From: JBGPLH01 sp041486365 [NCBI: Thermodesulfobacteriota bacterium]
GTDB taxonomy: Bacteria > JAUYMQ01
Reading direction: 5' to 3'
Assembly (NCBI GenBank): GCA_041486365.1
Contig: JBGPLH010000025.1
Location: 1 to 18,339 of the forward strand
DNA: 18,339 nucleotides
Shown: positions 1-7,304 of the stretch, in pieces
Position numbering within the stretch: the stretch's first letter is position 1
Layout: every line of letters starts with the position of its first letter
Made by a program: the position numbers and the translations under genes
Notes under the pieces: generated by a model
Databases searched by the model: none
Told to the model about the DNA's origin: nothing
What the model saw: only the letters and a program-made list of their open reading frames with translations

Positions 1-1425
1 CACCCGCTCACGCGACACTTCTTCGAGATGCTGGACGCCGAGGAGGCCGCGCCGACGGGCGCGCCCGTGATGGAGGTGGCGTCGCCCGGCGCGGCGGAGG
101 GGGCGGCAGGTCCCGCTCCCGGAACGCCCGCGGGCGAGGCGGCGGTCGACATCACGGAAGACGGGGCGGCGGTCTCGACGGACGCGGCCCTGGCCGAGGC
201 CGCCGGGCTGGCGGAAGCCGAGGGCGAGCCGGGACGGCTCCCGGGAGGCCTGCGCGCGATCGGCGTCCTGGATTTCCTGTTGTCCTTCCTCTTCCCGCCC
301 ATCCTCGTGGGGCTGGCAGCCGCCATTGGTCTCCTGCGAGGGCGGGCCTGGGGACGGGCCCTCACGCTCTTCTGGGCGACGACGACGCTCCTCGCCATCA
401 CCCTGGGCGGCATCCGCTACGCCCAGGCACCGATTCCCGTCGACGCTCTCCGGCGGATGGCGCCGGGACTGCCGGTGGAGGAGATTCTCCTCTCGGGCGC
501 CGTCTTCGGCGCCGCGCTCGCGGTCTACCTTCTGGTCGTCCTCGTCACGCTCGCACGGAGATCCGCGGCCGCGCGCTTCCACGGAGGCGGGTCTCTCACG
601 GCGATATTGCTCGCCCTCCTCTTCTATGTCGCGCTGGGCGGCCTCGTCGTGACCGGCGCGCTGAAGGATCAGATCGCACGGCTCAGGCCCCACCCGGTGG
701 CGCCGAGCACTCCGCCGAAGCCGCGGGTCAGGGCCTCGTTGCCCGCGCCGGGCCCGCTGCCCCCGACCGAGGTCACGGAGGGTCGCGCATTCACGGCAGA
801 CGGGCTCGCCAGCGTGGAGGTCGTGGCAGGCTGGAAGGTGCGGAAGATCACGGAGGGCGAGCCCGCGAAGCTCGGCGTGATGCTCGAAGGCGAGCGGAGC
901 GTGCCGACCGGCACGATGCGCCTCATCACGGCCGACCCGGGCGACCTCGAGCGCCAGGACGAGCGCTTCGATCGGGTCGACACGAAGCGCGGTGACATCA
1001 AGGAAGTGGAAGTGGTCCGGCGTGGTGAGTTCGAAGGCCGGAAGGTCGTCACCGCGTTCCCGGTGAACGGCGGGCTCACGGGGAACCTCCTGCTCTCGCT
1101 GCACGACAGGGACCAGGCCTACCAGTTTCGCTGCGGTGCGCGCGGGCCCTTCTTCGAGGCGATCCGTCCGGAGTGCGAGCGCATGGCGGCGAGCCTCCTC
1201 GTCTCGAATCGGTCGGCCGCGCCGGCCGCGCCCACCACGGTCCAGCCGGCGGGAAGTGCGTTGGCCGTGACGACTCCGGGTTCCGCCGCGGCCTCCGGGA
1301 GTCCGGAGCCGGCCGTTGCACCGGCGCCGAGCTCCCCGCGCGCGGGCGAGTCCGCGCCTCTGGAATCTTCGCCACCGGCGCCGGCCACGACGCCTCCCGG
1401 CGTGAGCGCACCGGCAAGTCCCTGA
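1..1425 (+). CDS. Membrane protein of unknown function, 5' end outside window
   Basis: I do not recognise this gene. The frame is open from base 1, and the first ATG (base 28) has no ribosome binding site, so the true start is probably upstream. Counting from that ATG, residues 1-70 are Ala/Glu/Gly-rich and probably disordered. Four hydrophobic segments follow at about 78-104, 109-130, 153-177 and 189-211, forming a small membrane domain. Residues about 247-390 form a soluble domain with a GWKV start and a C-terminal helix (FFEAIRPECERMAASLL) with two cysteines. This loosely recalls PsbP/DcrB-like lipoprotein folds, but that is a weak guess. The last 70 residues are Pro/Ala/Ser-rich low complexity. 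It is followed by a strong hairpin and a gene-free region, so it probably ends its transcription unit. Codon use matches the neighbours. Confidence 0.75.
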   Translation, partial: HPLTRHFFEMLDAEEAAPTGAPVMEVASPGAAEGAAGPAPGTPAGEAAVDITEDGAAVSTDAALAEAAGLAEAEGEPGRLPGGLRAIGVLDFLLSFLFPPILVGLAAAIGLLRGRAWGRALTLFWATTTLLAITLGGIRYAQAPIPVDALRRMAPGLPVEEILLSGAVFGAALAVYLLVVLVTLARRSAAARFHGGGSLTAILLALLFYVALGGLVVTGALKDQIARLRPHPVAPSTPPKPRVRASLPAPGPLPPTEVTEGRAFTADGLASVEVVAGWKVRKITEGEPAKLGVMLEGERSVPTGTMRLITADPGDLERQDERFDRVDTKRGDIKEVEVVRRGEFEGRKVVTAFPVNGGLTGNLLLSLHDRDQAYQFRCGARGPFFEAIRPECERMAASLLVSNRSAAPAAPTTVQPAGSALAVTTPGSAAASGSPEPAVAPAPSSPRAGESAPLESSPPAPATTPPGVSAPASP

Positions 1426-1441
1426 CCCGCACTCGCGAGAC

Positions 1442-1479
1442 GACACCGCCCGGACCTGGTCTAGGGCCCGGGCGGTGTC
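1442..1479 (+). terminator. Hairpin after the membrane protein gene
   Basis: A perfect 12-bp stem (GACACCGCCCGG at 1442-1453 with its complement at 1468-1479) encloses a 14-base loop, 16 bases after the stop codon. No T-run follows, so it is either an atypical terminator or a 3'-end stabilising structure. Confidence 0.55.
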
Positions 1480-1491
1480 CGTCAAGAGCGC

Positions 1492-1558
1492 TTGGGTAAA
1501 GGCTAAGAACAGCTTGTTTCACCCCGAGCCGGCCTTAGTCCCTGACCCCTTTACCCAA
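1492..1558. repeat. 67-bp inverted-repeat element, REP/MITE-like
   Basis: Perfect 11-bp terminal inverted repeats (TTGGGTAAAGG at 1492-1502 and its complement at 1548-1558) enclose a second inner pair (CTAAG 1503-1507, CTTAG 1534-1538). The terminus reads AAAGGGGTCAGGGACT on the minus strand. From memory this resembles termini of REP-type elements mobilised by IS200-like (RAYT) transposases in GC-rich environmental bacteria. No transposase is in the window. Confidence 0.5.
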
Positions 1559-1842
1559 ACGCCGCCTCACCCCCATGGTAGTGACCGGTCCGGGTGAGGT
1601 TTAGGGTCGCAACCTTTCACAGGAGGTGTCGTCTCGCGCTTCGTGCATGTCGAGGGCGGATAGCAGGAAGACATAGCAAGAGGCGTGCCGCCATCCGTTG
1701 CGGGCGACTCGGGGGAAAAGACGCGTCGAATCGCGATTTGCCCCGGGCGCGGGGCCCCCGCTGGGCCCGCCCGTCGGTCCCGCCCGTCATTCGCGCCGTC
1801 CACCGTACCCGACACCGCCCCAGGTGCCGTGCAGGGCCGCAC

Positions 1843-1871
1843 TTGATGCGCCGCGGCCGAACGCCTACTGT
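1843..1871 (+). promoter_or_regulatory. Candidate sigma70-type promoter for the maf operon
   Basis: TTGATG (1843-1848) and TACTGT (1866-1871) are separated by 17 bases, with the maf ATG 32 bases further on. Both hexamers are partial matches to consensus, so this is only a candidate. Confidence 0.3.
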
Positions 1872-1902
1872 TCCCCCCGTCCGCGCTTCCCCCGGAACCT
1901 CC

Positions 1903-2556
1903 ATGTCCCGGCTGGTCCTCGCTTCCCGGTCGCCGCGCCGAAAGGCGTTGCTCGAGCGGCTCGGCCTCGTCCTCGAGATCGCGCCGGCCGAGGTCGATGA
2001 GTCGCGCCGTCCCGGCGAGGCGCCGCGCCGGCACGTGCGGAGGCTCGCGGCCGAGAAGGCGCGCAAGGTGGCGAAGTCCCTGGTGGGGGAAGGCCCGGCC
2101 TTCGTGCTAGGCGCGGACACGGAGGTCGTCCTGGACGGAGAAGCGCTCGGCAAGCCCGCGGATCTGGAGGACGCGCGCCGAATGCTCCGTCTCCTCTCGG
2201 GCCGCCGCCACGAGGTGATCACGGGGTACGCCATCCTGCCGGTTCCTTGGCCGGTGCCGCGGCCGGCGCCGCGGCCGTCCCCAGGTGCGCGCGTCACGTC
2301 GGGCGTCGTCTCGACGCAGGTCGAGATCAAGACGCTGGACGAGGACGAGATCGACGCCTACCTCGCGACGGGCGAGCCGATGCACAAGGCGGGCGCCTAT
2401 GCGATCCAGGGGGTGGGCGCGTTCCTCGTGCGGCGCATTCGCGGATCGCATTCGAACGTGATCGGGCTTCCGGTGTGCGAGGTGGTGGAGGCGCTGCGCG
2501 CGCTGGGCGCCGTTGCTTCGCCGATCGGGCCGAGCGCGCGGCCGGACGAGCAGTGA
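1903..2556 (+). CDS. maf: Maf-family nucleoside triphosphate pyrophosphatase
   Basis: Maf proteins are cytoplasmic pyrophosphatases that hydrolyse dTTP, UTP or modified nucleotides to the monophosphate and are linked to control of septum formation. The 217-residue product starts MSRLVLASRSPRR, carrying the family N-terminal SPRR nucleotide-binding motif at 10-13. It has GADTEVV at 70-76 with the catalytic Asp at 72, LGKP at 82-85, HKAGAYAIQG at 161-170 and GSHSNVIGLP at 181-190. The KAGAYAIQG form points to the canonical dTTP/UTP type rather than the YceF type. The ATG at 1903 is chosen because the conserved N-terminus begins there, although the frame is open further upstream. A Pro-rich insertion (about 113-131) interrupts the usual loop after ITGYAI. 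The stop overlaps the GTG start of the next gene by four bases, implying translational coupling. Confidence 0.93.
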   Translation: MSRLVLASRSPRRKALLERLGLVLEIAPAEVDESRRPGEAPRRHVRRLAAEKARKVAKSLVGEGPAFVLGADTEVVLDGEALGKPADLEDARRMLRLLSGRRHEVITGYAILPVPWPVPRPAPRPSPGARVTSGVVSTQVEIKTLDEDEIDAYLATGEPMHKAGAYAIQGVGAFLVRRIRGSHSNVIGLPVCEVVEALRALGAVASPIGPSARPDEQ

Positions 2557-3278
2557 GCGGGGACGCCTCGATCGCGGCAAACGCGCGCGGCGTGCTCGAT
2601 CGCGCGGTCGCCGCCGCGCGGCGGGCGGCGCGGGACCCCGCGGAGGTGCGGCTCGTCGCCGTCACCAAGGCCGTGCCGGCCGAGCGCATCCTCGAGGCGA
2701 TCGACGCGGGGCTCCGCGTCTTCGGCGAGAACTACGTGCAGGAGGCGGCGCGGAAGATCGCCGCGGTGAGAGCGAACGCTCCCGCGCGAGCGGGCGAGGT
2801 CGCCTGGCACTTCATCGGCAAGCTCCAGCGCAACAAGGCCCGCCACGCGGTGGGCGCCTTCGAGGTGATCCACTCGGTCGACTCGCTCGGGCTCGCCCGT
2901 GAGATCGACAGGCGGGCGCAGGCGGGCGGGCTCACCCAGCGGATTCTCCTCGAGGTGAACCTCGGCCGGGAGACGACGAAGGCGGGCTTCACGCCCGAGG
3001 GAGCGCTCGCGGAAGCGGGCGCCATCGAGTCGCTCGCGAGCCTGCGGCTGCTCGGCCTCATGACCGTGCCTCCCGCGGCGGAGGATCCGGAGGAGAGCCG
3101 ACCGCACTTCCGGACCCTGCGGGAGCTGCGCGACGAGATCCGCCGCCGGGGGCTTGCCGGAGAGGGGTTTCGCGATCTCTCGATGGGCATGACGCACGAC
3201 TTCGAGGTGGCGATCGAGGAAGGCGCCACGTGGATCCGGGTCGGCACCGCAATCTTCGGAGAACGGCCGAAGGAGTGA
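2553..3278 (+). CDS. yggS: YggS-family PLP homeostasis protein
   Basis: A cytoplasmic pyridoxal-phosphate-binding protein of the alanine-racemase N-terminal fold with no known catalytic activity; family members maintain PLP and amino-acid balance. The 241-residue product has the PLP lysine in LVAVTK (Lys39), FGENYVQE, HFIGKLQRNK, and the C-terminal phosphate-binding block SMGMTHDFEVAIEEG followed by VRVGTAIFG-like IRVGTAIFG. The GTG at 2553 is chosen because it gives the family length and forms a GTGA overlap with the maf stop; earlier in-frame starts would run deep into maf. Its stop is followed after 15 bases by an inverted pair of the dispersed repeat, then proC. Confidence 0.94.
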   Translation: MSGDASIAANARGVLDRAVAAARRAARDPAEVRLVAVTKAVPAERILEAIDAGLRVFGENYVQEAARKIAAVRANAPARAGEVAWHFIGKLQRNKARHAVGAFEVIHSVDSLGLAREIDRRAQAGGLTQRILLEVNLGRETTKAGFTPEGALAEAGAIESLASLRLLGLMTVPPAAEDPEESRPHFRTLRELRDEIRRRGLAGEGFRDLSMGMTHDFEVAIEEGATWIRVGTAIFGERPKE

Positions 3279-3293
3279 CGGAGACGGGGATAT

Positions 3294-3362
3294 CGGGAGG
3301 GCGAAGCTCCTGCTGAGCCCACCACCCGGCACACAGGGCTCGGCTGGAGCCTCGCCCTCCCG
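3294..3362. repeat. Inverted pair of the GGGAGGGCGAGG dispersed repeat
   Basis: The left copy (3294-3319) and right inverted copy (3337-3362) match at 23 of 26 positions and are separated by 17 bases, giving a long imperfect hairpin. The same 26-bp unit recurs near 12.8-12.95 kb and 15.9-16.0 kb. This pair lies inside an operon, between yggS and proC, where it could weaken read-through or protect mRNA ends. Confidence 0.8.
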
Positions 3363-3415
3363 AACCCTGCCATCCATCCGCCTGGCGGAACAAGAACGCG
3401 GACAGGGAGACCGGC

Positions 3416-4225
3416 ATGGAAGACTACCGCATCGGCTTCGTCGGGGGCGGCAACATGGCCGAGGCGCTGATCCGCGGCCTCCTTCAGGCGAACGTGATGC
3501 CCGCGGGGACGATCGTCGCGTCCGACGTCTCGGCCGAGCGCCGCTCCCACCTCGCCTCCACCTACGGGATCCGCGCCACCGAGAACAACCGCCAGGTGGC
3601 GGAGCTCGCGCCCATCGTCGTTCTCGCCGTGAAGCCGCAGGGGATGCGGGCGATCGTCTCGGAGCTGGCCGGCGTCCCGGCGGGGAAGCTCTTCATCTCG
3701 ATCGCCGCCGGCGTGAAGCTCTCCCAGCTCTCCGAGTGGCTCGGAGATGCGCGCCCGATCGTGCGGGTGATGCCCAACACGCCGGCGCTCGTGCTGGCCG
3801 GAATGAGCGTGCTCTGCCCCAACGCGGCCTGCGCCAAGGCCGACGTCGAGACGGCCCGGAGGATCTTCGCGGCCGTGGGGGACGCGGTCGTGCTCGAGCG
3901 CGAGGAACTGCTGGACGCGGTCACCGGCCTCTCCGGCTGCGGCCCGGGCTATGTCTTCGTGATCCTCGACGCGCTCACGGAAGGCGCGGTGAAGCTCGGC
4001 CTTCCTCGCGACCTCGCGCGACGGCTCTCCGTGCAGACGGTCCTGGGCGCGGCGAAGCTCGCGGCCGAGACCGGGCGGCACCCGGCCGAGCTGCGCGACA
4101 TGGTCGCCTCCCCCGGCGGCGCGACGCTTGCGGGCCTGGAGTGCCTCGAGCGCGGGAACCTGCGGGCGACCCTCATGGCCGCCGTGGAGGCCGCCACGCG
4201 GCGGTCCCGGGAGCTTTCTTCCTGA
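3416..4225 (+). CDS. proC: Pyrroline-5-carboxylate reductase
   Basis: Catalyses the last step of proline synthesis, the NAD(P)H-dependent reduction of 1-pyrroline-5-carboxylate. The 269-residue length is normal. The Rossmann domain opens with IGFVGGGNMAEAL (residues 6-18). AVKPQ lies at 71-75 and VMPNTP at 118-123. The C-terminal dimerisation/active-site signature is TGLSGCGPGYVF at 170-181, followed by DMVASPGGATLAGL at 228-241. The usual SGSGPAY is SGCGPGY here, a Cys and a Gly substitution that the fold should tolerate. The ATG at 3416 has an AGGGAG upstream. The stop TGA shares one base with the yggT ATG. Confidence 0.95.
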   Translation: MEDYRIGFVGGGNMAEALIRGLLQANVMPAGTIVASDVSAERRSHLASTYGIRATENNRQVAELAPIVVLAVKPQGMRAIVSELAGVPAGKLFISIAAGVKLSQLSEWLGDARPIVRVMPNTPALVLAGMSVLCPNAACAKADVETARRIFAAVGDAVVLEREELLDAVTGLSGCGPGYVFVILDALTEGAVKLGLPRDLARRLSVQTVLGAAKLAAETGRHPAELRDMVASPGGATLAGLECLERGNLRATLMAAVEAATRRSRELSS

Positions 4226-4536
4226 TGTTCCTCCTGGCCAATCTCCTGATCGCGGTCGCCACGGTGCTCGACGCGGCCCTGCAGATCTACCTCTGGATGG
4301 TGATCATCCGGGCGCTGCTTTCCTGGGTGAATCCGGACCCCCGCAACCCGATCGTCCGGTTCCTGAACGCGGCCACCGACCCGGTCCTCTGGCGGATCCG
4401 GCGCTGGCTCGGGCCCCGGATCCTCACGGCCATGGGGGGCCTGGATCTCTCGCCCATCGTCGTGATCCTGGCCATCTATTTCCTGCGGGCCTTCCTGGTG
4501 CAGTCCCTCCGGGATCTCGCCCTCCGGCTGGGATGA
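4225..4536 (+). CDS. yggT: YggT family membrane protein
   Basis: A small inner-membrane protein of the YggT/YlmG family, which has been connected to cell division and osmotic or ion homeostasis without a fixed biochemical role. The 103-residue product has an N-terminal hydrophobic helix (about 3-28), then the family block WMVIIRALLSWVNPDPRNP, then a TDPVLWRIRRWL segment and a second helix containing LDLSPIVVILAIYFLR. It starts on the ATG overlapping the proC stop by one base. Its position between proC and divIVA matches the conserved ylm/ygg neighbourhood of many bacteria. Confidence 0.93.
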   Translation: MFLLANLLIAVATVLDAALQIYLWMVIIRALLSWVNPDPRNPIVRFLNAATDPVLWRIRRWLGPRILTAMGGLDLSPIVVILAIYFLRAFLVQSLRDLALRLG

Positions 4537-4696
4537 TTCAACTTTCCCCCCCTGGCGCCGATACGTCTCGCGATGCCCGCGTACGGGCCGTCAGCAGATC
4601 CGCCCGGCCGTGACCCACGCGCATCGCACTCCATCCCATCGACGTATCCGGAAACCGGCAAGAGGGCGCTTTTGCGCTCGGGGGAAAAGACAAGAG

Positions 4697-5203
4697 ATGA
4701 AGCTCACGCCACTGGACGTGAAGAGCCAGACGTTCTCCACGCGCTGGAAGGGGCTAGACCCCGCCGAAGTCCAGGCGTTCCTCGAGGTGGTCACGAGCGA
4801 CCTCGAGGAGATCACCGCCGAGAACAACACGCTGAAGGACGAGATGAAGCGCCTGCGGAGCGACCTCGACGGTCATATGGATCGCGAGAAGACGCTGCGC
4901 GAGACCATGGTCACGGCCCAGCGCCTGGCGGAGGAGATCCAGCAGCACGCCGAGGAGAAGGCGAAGCTCCTCGGCGGCGAGGCGGAGGTCCGGGCGGAGA
5001 AGATCCTCGATGCCGCCCACCGCCGGGCCGCGAAAATCTCTGAAGACATCTCGGAGTTGAAGCGTCAGCGAATGAGCCTGGAGGCGGCCATCCGCGCCAC
5101 CATCCAAAGCCACCTCTCGATGCTCGACGGACTGCGAGAGGAAAACAAGGATCAGGACGAGCTGGATGAAAAGCTCAAATTCCTCCTCCGGAAAAACAAC
5201 TAG
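4697..5203 (+). CDS. divIVA: DivIVA-domain cell division/polarity protein
   Basis: DivIVA proteins are cytoplasmic coiled-coil scaffolds that bind curved membrane at poles and septa. The 168-residue product begins MKLTPLDVKSQTFSTRWKGL, the typical N-terminal membrane-targeting domain, followed by DPAEVQAFLE. From about residue 30 almost everything is a charged coiled coil (EEITAENNTLKDEMKRL, then Glu/Lys/Arg-rich heptads to about 150). The ATG at 4697 is chosen because the conserved domain starts immediately there; an upstream extension of 29 residues is Arg-rich and unlike the family. A 160-base gap separates it from yggT; I see nothing firm in that gap. The yggU-like gene follows after 10 bases. 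Confidence 0.9.
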   Translation: MKLTPLDVKSQTFSTRWKGLDPAEVQAFLEVVTSDLEEITAENNTLKDEMKRLRSDLDGHMDREKTLRETMVTAQRLAEEIQQHAEEKAKLLGGEAEVRAEKILDAAHRRAAKISEDISELKRQRMSLEAAIRATIQSHLSMLDGLREENKDQDELDEKLKFLLRKNN

Positions 5204-5213
5204 AGCGAGAACG

Positions 5214-5576
5214 ATGAACCAAACGCATCACCCGAGCGCCGCCCGGAAGGTCGAGGCGCATCCGAAACCCGCCCCCTCCAGAGCCCAGAAGCTGAAGATC
5301 GATCCGGTCGATGACGGCATCGCCTTCGAGGTGCACGTCGTCCCGCGCTCGGCGCGCAACGAGATCGACGGCATCCACGGCGATCGGTTACGCGTGCGCG
5401 TGAACGTCCCGCCCGTGGAAGGCGCCGCCAACCACGCCGTCTGCACGCTACTCGCCAAGATTTTCGGCGTCGCCCCCAGCCAGGTCTCGATCATCCGCGG
5501 CCTGGTGAGCCGGATGAAGCGGATCCATGTAGCGGGGATCGAGGAAGCGAGGGCGAGGGAGACGTTGGCGGTGTAG
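5214..5576 (+). CDS. yggU: DUF167 / YggU family protein
   Basis: A small protein of the DUF167 (YggU) family; function unknown. The 120-residue product has a 35-residue polar, Pro/Lys-rich N-terminal extension, then the domain: VHVVPRSARNEIDG, LRVRVNVPPVEGAANHAVC, and VSIIRGLVSRMKRIHV near the end. The PPVEGAAN block is the family hallmark. The ATG at 5214 follows the divIVA stop by 10 bases, so the two are probably co-transcribed. Linkage to yggS and yggT parallels the E. coli yggS-yggT-yggU order. A hairpin follows 33 bases after the stop. Confidence 0.9.
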   Translation: MNQTHHPSAARKVEAHPKPAPSRAQKLKIDPVDDGIAFEVHVVPRSARNEIDGIHGDRLRVRVNVPPVEGAANHAVCTLLAKIFGVAPSQVSIIRGLVSRMKRIHVAGIEEARARETLAV

Positions 5577-5609
5577 GGCGCGGATTTTCGATGTAGATGT
5601 AGATGAGCG

Positions 5610-5632
5610 AAGGGGAGCCGGGGGCTCCCCTT
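5610..5632. terminator. Hairpin terminator between convergent genes
   Basis: A perfect 10-bp stem (AAGGGGAGCC at 5610-5619, complement 5623-5632) with a GGG loop is followed by CTCGTCTTT. It lies between the end of the + operon and the end of the - strand gene, so it may serve both directions. Confidence 0.7.
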
Positions 5633-5726
5633 CTCGTCTTTGATCCCTGGCCCAGCGAAGCGCCTCCACCGCCGTGATCGATGGGAAGGCCATGGCGCGG
5701 CGAAGGCCGGTGATCCCAGCGCCGCT

Positions 5727-7121
5727 TCAGGGATCGAAGGGGCCGACGGAGAGGCCGGTGTTGAGGATCGACACTCCGCCGCCGACAAATGTCCCGAGCA
5801 TCAGGTTGGCGTCGGTAGCATCCGACAGACAGTCGTTGTTCAGGTCGCCCTTCACGTTGCACTGATACGCCGGGAAGCACCCGAGCGCGCCGTTGCTGTC
5901 GGCGCAGAAAACCTGGCCCGCGGGGCAAGAGCCGCTTCCGAGGAGATTCGCTTTGCAAAAATCCGTGGGGTCGTCGGGGCAGGGATCGATCCGGTCCTCA
6001 ACGCCGTCGCCGTCGAAATCGATCCGCTGGGTGGTGTAGGCGAATATCATGCTATCCACGGTCGCGTTCGCGAGCGGCCACGTGAGGCCGGGCGGGAGTT
6101 TCGAGGTTACGGTCAACATAATCAGGTTGCTCGCGTTTACGTTCTGTCCAATCGCCGCCGGGACGATGACGTTCTGGATGTAGCAGCCGGGCGGGTTGCA
6201 GCGGCCCGGATTCGCGAAATTGGCCATCTGGTTCATGTCGACGGAATACGTGCGGAAGATGACTTTCTGATCGGGTACGACGAAGTTGCCGCTTCCCGGC
6301 TGCAGGCCGTCCACACAATGATCCACGGTGAGACTCTGGTACGTGACACCGTTGCCGCAGACGCTGCTCGAGCCCGGACCCGCCCCGCCCGCGGCCAGGC
6401 TCACCTGCGCGTGACCGAAGGGAGCCAACCACTGGGTCATCCACAGGCTCACGCTCACGGGCTGCACCGCGGCGGACGCGCCCGTGTTGCGCAGCGCCTC
6501 CGCGACGTTCTCGTCCCGCCCCCGGCCCATCGGGGGGCAGTCGTTGCAGGTATACGGGCACTCGGCCAGAACGAAGCTCCCCGAAAGAAACGCGATCCCC
6601 TTCTGCGCCGCCGAGGTGCCGAAAGCCGGTGTGTGAATCACCAGATAGCTGTACTCGCCCGTGCCGTCCTGGTTTCCCGCCGGATGCCCGCCGTGACCCG
6701 CCCCGGGGACGACCGCGCTGTTGCATGCGATGGTCTTCCGGTTGCATTCGGCGCCGCCCCCCGCGTTGCTGGGGCCTTCTGCCGCCCCCGGCGCTAGCAG
6801 GAACCCCGGGGGCGTTCCCAAGGCGCACGGAAAGCTGGGGGCCAGCTCGCAGAGGTTTATCGTCGTGCCGGTCTGCGCGAGAATCCTGCCCAGCAGAACT
6901 TCGTCCGCATCGAAGAGGTTCGGCGAGCTGGCCTGGTTCGGCCACCTGAGCGCTACTGAAGACCCTTCCACGAGGGTCCAGGTGTAGGTCTTCGGGTTCG
7001 CGCAGGGAGCCTGCTGGCCGCGGGCTTCCCCTGCCGCCAGCGTGCCGAGAAGCGCCGCAGCGAGCATGGCCGCAAGCGCTTCCCCGAAAGTCCCATGTCT
7101 TATCGCAACGATGGAATCCAC
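5727..7121 (-). CDS. Secreted Cys-rich protein with Ca-loop and dockerin-like C-terminus
   Basis: I do not recognise a named family for the main body. The 464-residue product starts on GTG with a short charged segment, a hydrophobic stretch (LAAMLAAALLGTLAAG) and a likely signal cleavage near ARG-QQ (about 35-36), so it is probably exported. The body is rich in Gly, Ala, Asn and paired cysteines (for example CPYTCNDCPP), consistent with oxidised extracellular folding. Near the end there is a thrombospondin-3-like Ca loop, DFDGDGVEDRIDPCPDD (from about 368). At about 425 a single dockerin-like half-repeat, GDLNNDCLSDATDANLML, follows. Such ends are common in large secreted proteins of planctomycete, Eisenbacteria and related genomes. 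It is monocistronic, convergent with yggU and divergent from folD. Ligand and attachment partner are unknown. Confidence 0.8.
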   Translation of the reverse strand: MDSIVAIRHGTFGEALAAMLAAALLGTLAAGEARGQQAPCANPKTYTWTLVEGSSVALRWPNQASSPNLFDADEVLLGRILAQTGTTINLCELAPSFPCALGTPPGFLLAPGAAEGPSNAGGGAECNRKTIACNSAVVPGAGHGGHPAGNQDGTGEYSYLVIHTPAFGTSAAQKGIAFLSGSFVLAECPYTCNDCPPMGRGRDENVAEALRNTGASAAVQPVSVSLWMTQWLAPFGHAQVSLAAGGAGPGSSSVCGNGVTYQSLTVDHCVDGLQPGSGNFVVPDQKVIFRTYSVDMNQMANFANPGRCNPPGCYIQNVIVPAAIGQNVNASNLIMLTVTSKLPPGLTWPLANATVDSMIFAYTTQRIDFDGDGVEDRIDPCPDDPTDFCKANLLGSGSCPAGQVFCADSNGALGCFPAYQCNVKGDLNNDCLSDATDANLMLGTFVGGGVSILNTGLSVGPFDP

Positions 7122-7213
7122 GGCGTGACCCCTCTTCGCGCGCTCACCCCTTTTTCAGATTCCGCCGCTCCCCCCTGATTGTCAAACGCATTCCTCGACA
7201 AGCCGAAAGCCCC

Positions 7214-7243
7214 TTTACACCCTCCCCTTCCCCTCACTATATT
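7214..7243 (+). promoter_or_regulatory. Candidate promoter of the folD-gcv operon
   Basis: TTTACA (7214-7219) and TATATT (7238-7243) are separated by 18 bases, a good sigma70-like match in an otherwise GC-rich gap. They lie about 60 bases upstream of the folD ATG. Confidence 0.5.
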
Positions 7244-7304
7244 CGCCCTTCGGCCGCCCCTTCCCGCCGAACCGGTCCCTGAAAAATCGAGCCCGAGGCC
7301 ACTC

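Larger units (their letters stand above)
1426..1902. other. Gene-free region between membrane protein and maf
   Basis: No frame here looks like a real protein; the open frames are Arg/Pro-rich products of high GC. Besides the hairpin at 1442-1479 and the inverted-repeat element at 1492-1558, there is an 8-bp inverted repeat (CCTCACCC at 1565-1572, complement at 1592-1599). A possible promoter for maf lies near the right edge. The stretch 1600-1840 shows nothing I can identify. Confidence 0.5.

Noticed and set aside
2732-4081. Minus-strand open frame of about 449 codons opposite yggS and proC
   Set aside because: It runs through the palindromic repeat at 3294-3362 and two conserved genes; the product is Arg/Ser/Ala-rich without motifs.
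5640-6797. Plus-strand open frame opposite the secreted-protein gene
   Set aside because: The minus strand has a signal peptide, ordered Ca-binding motifs and patterned cysteines; the plus-strand product has none of these.
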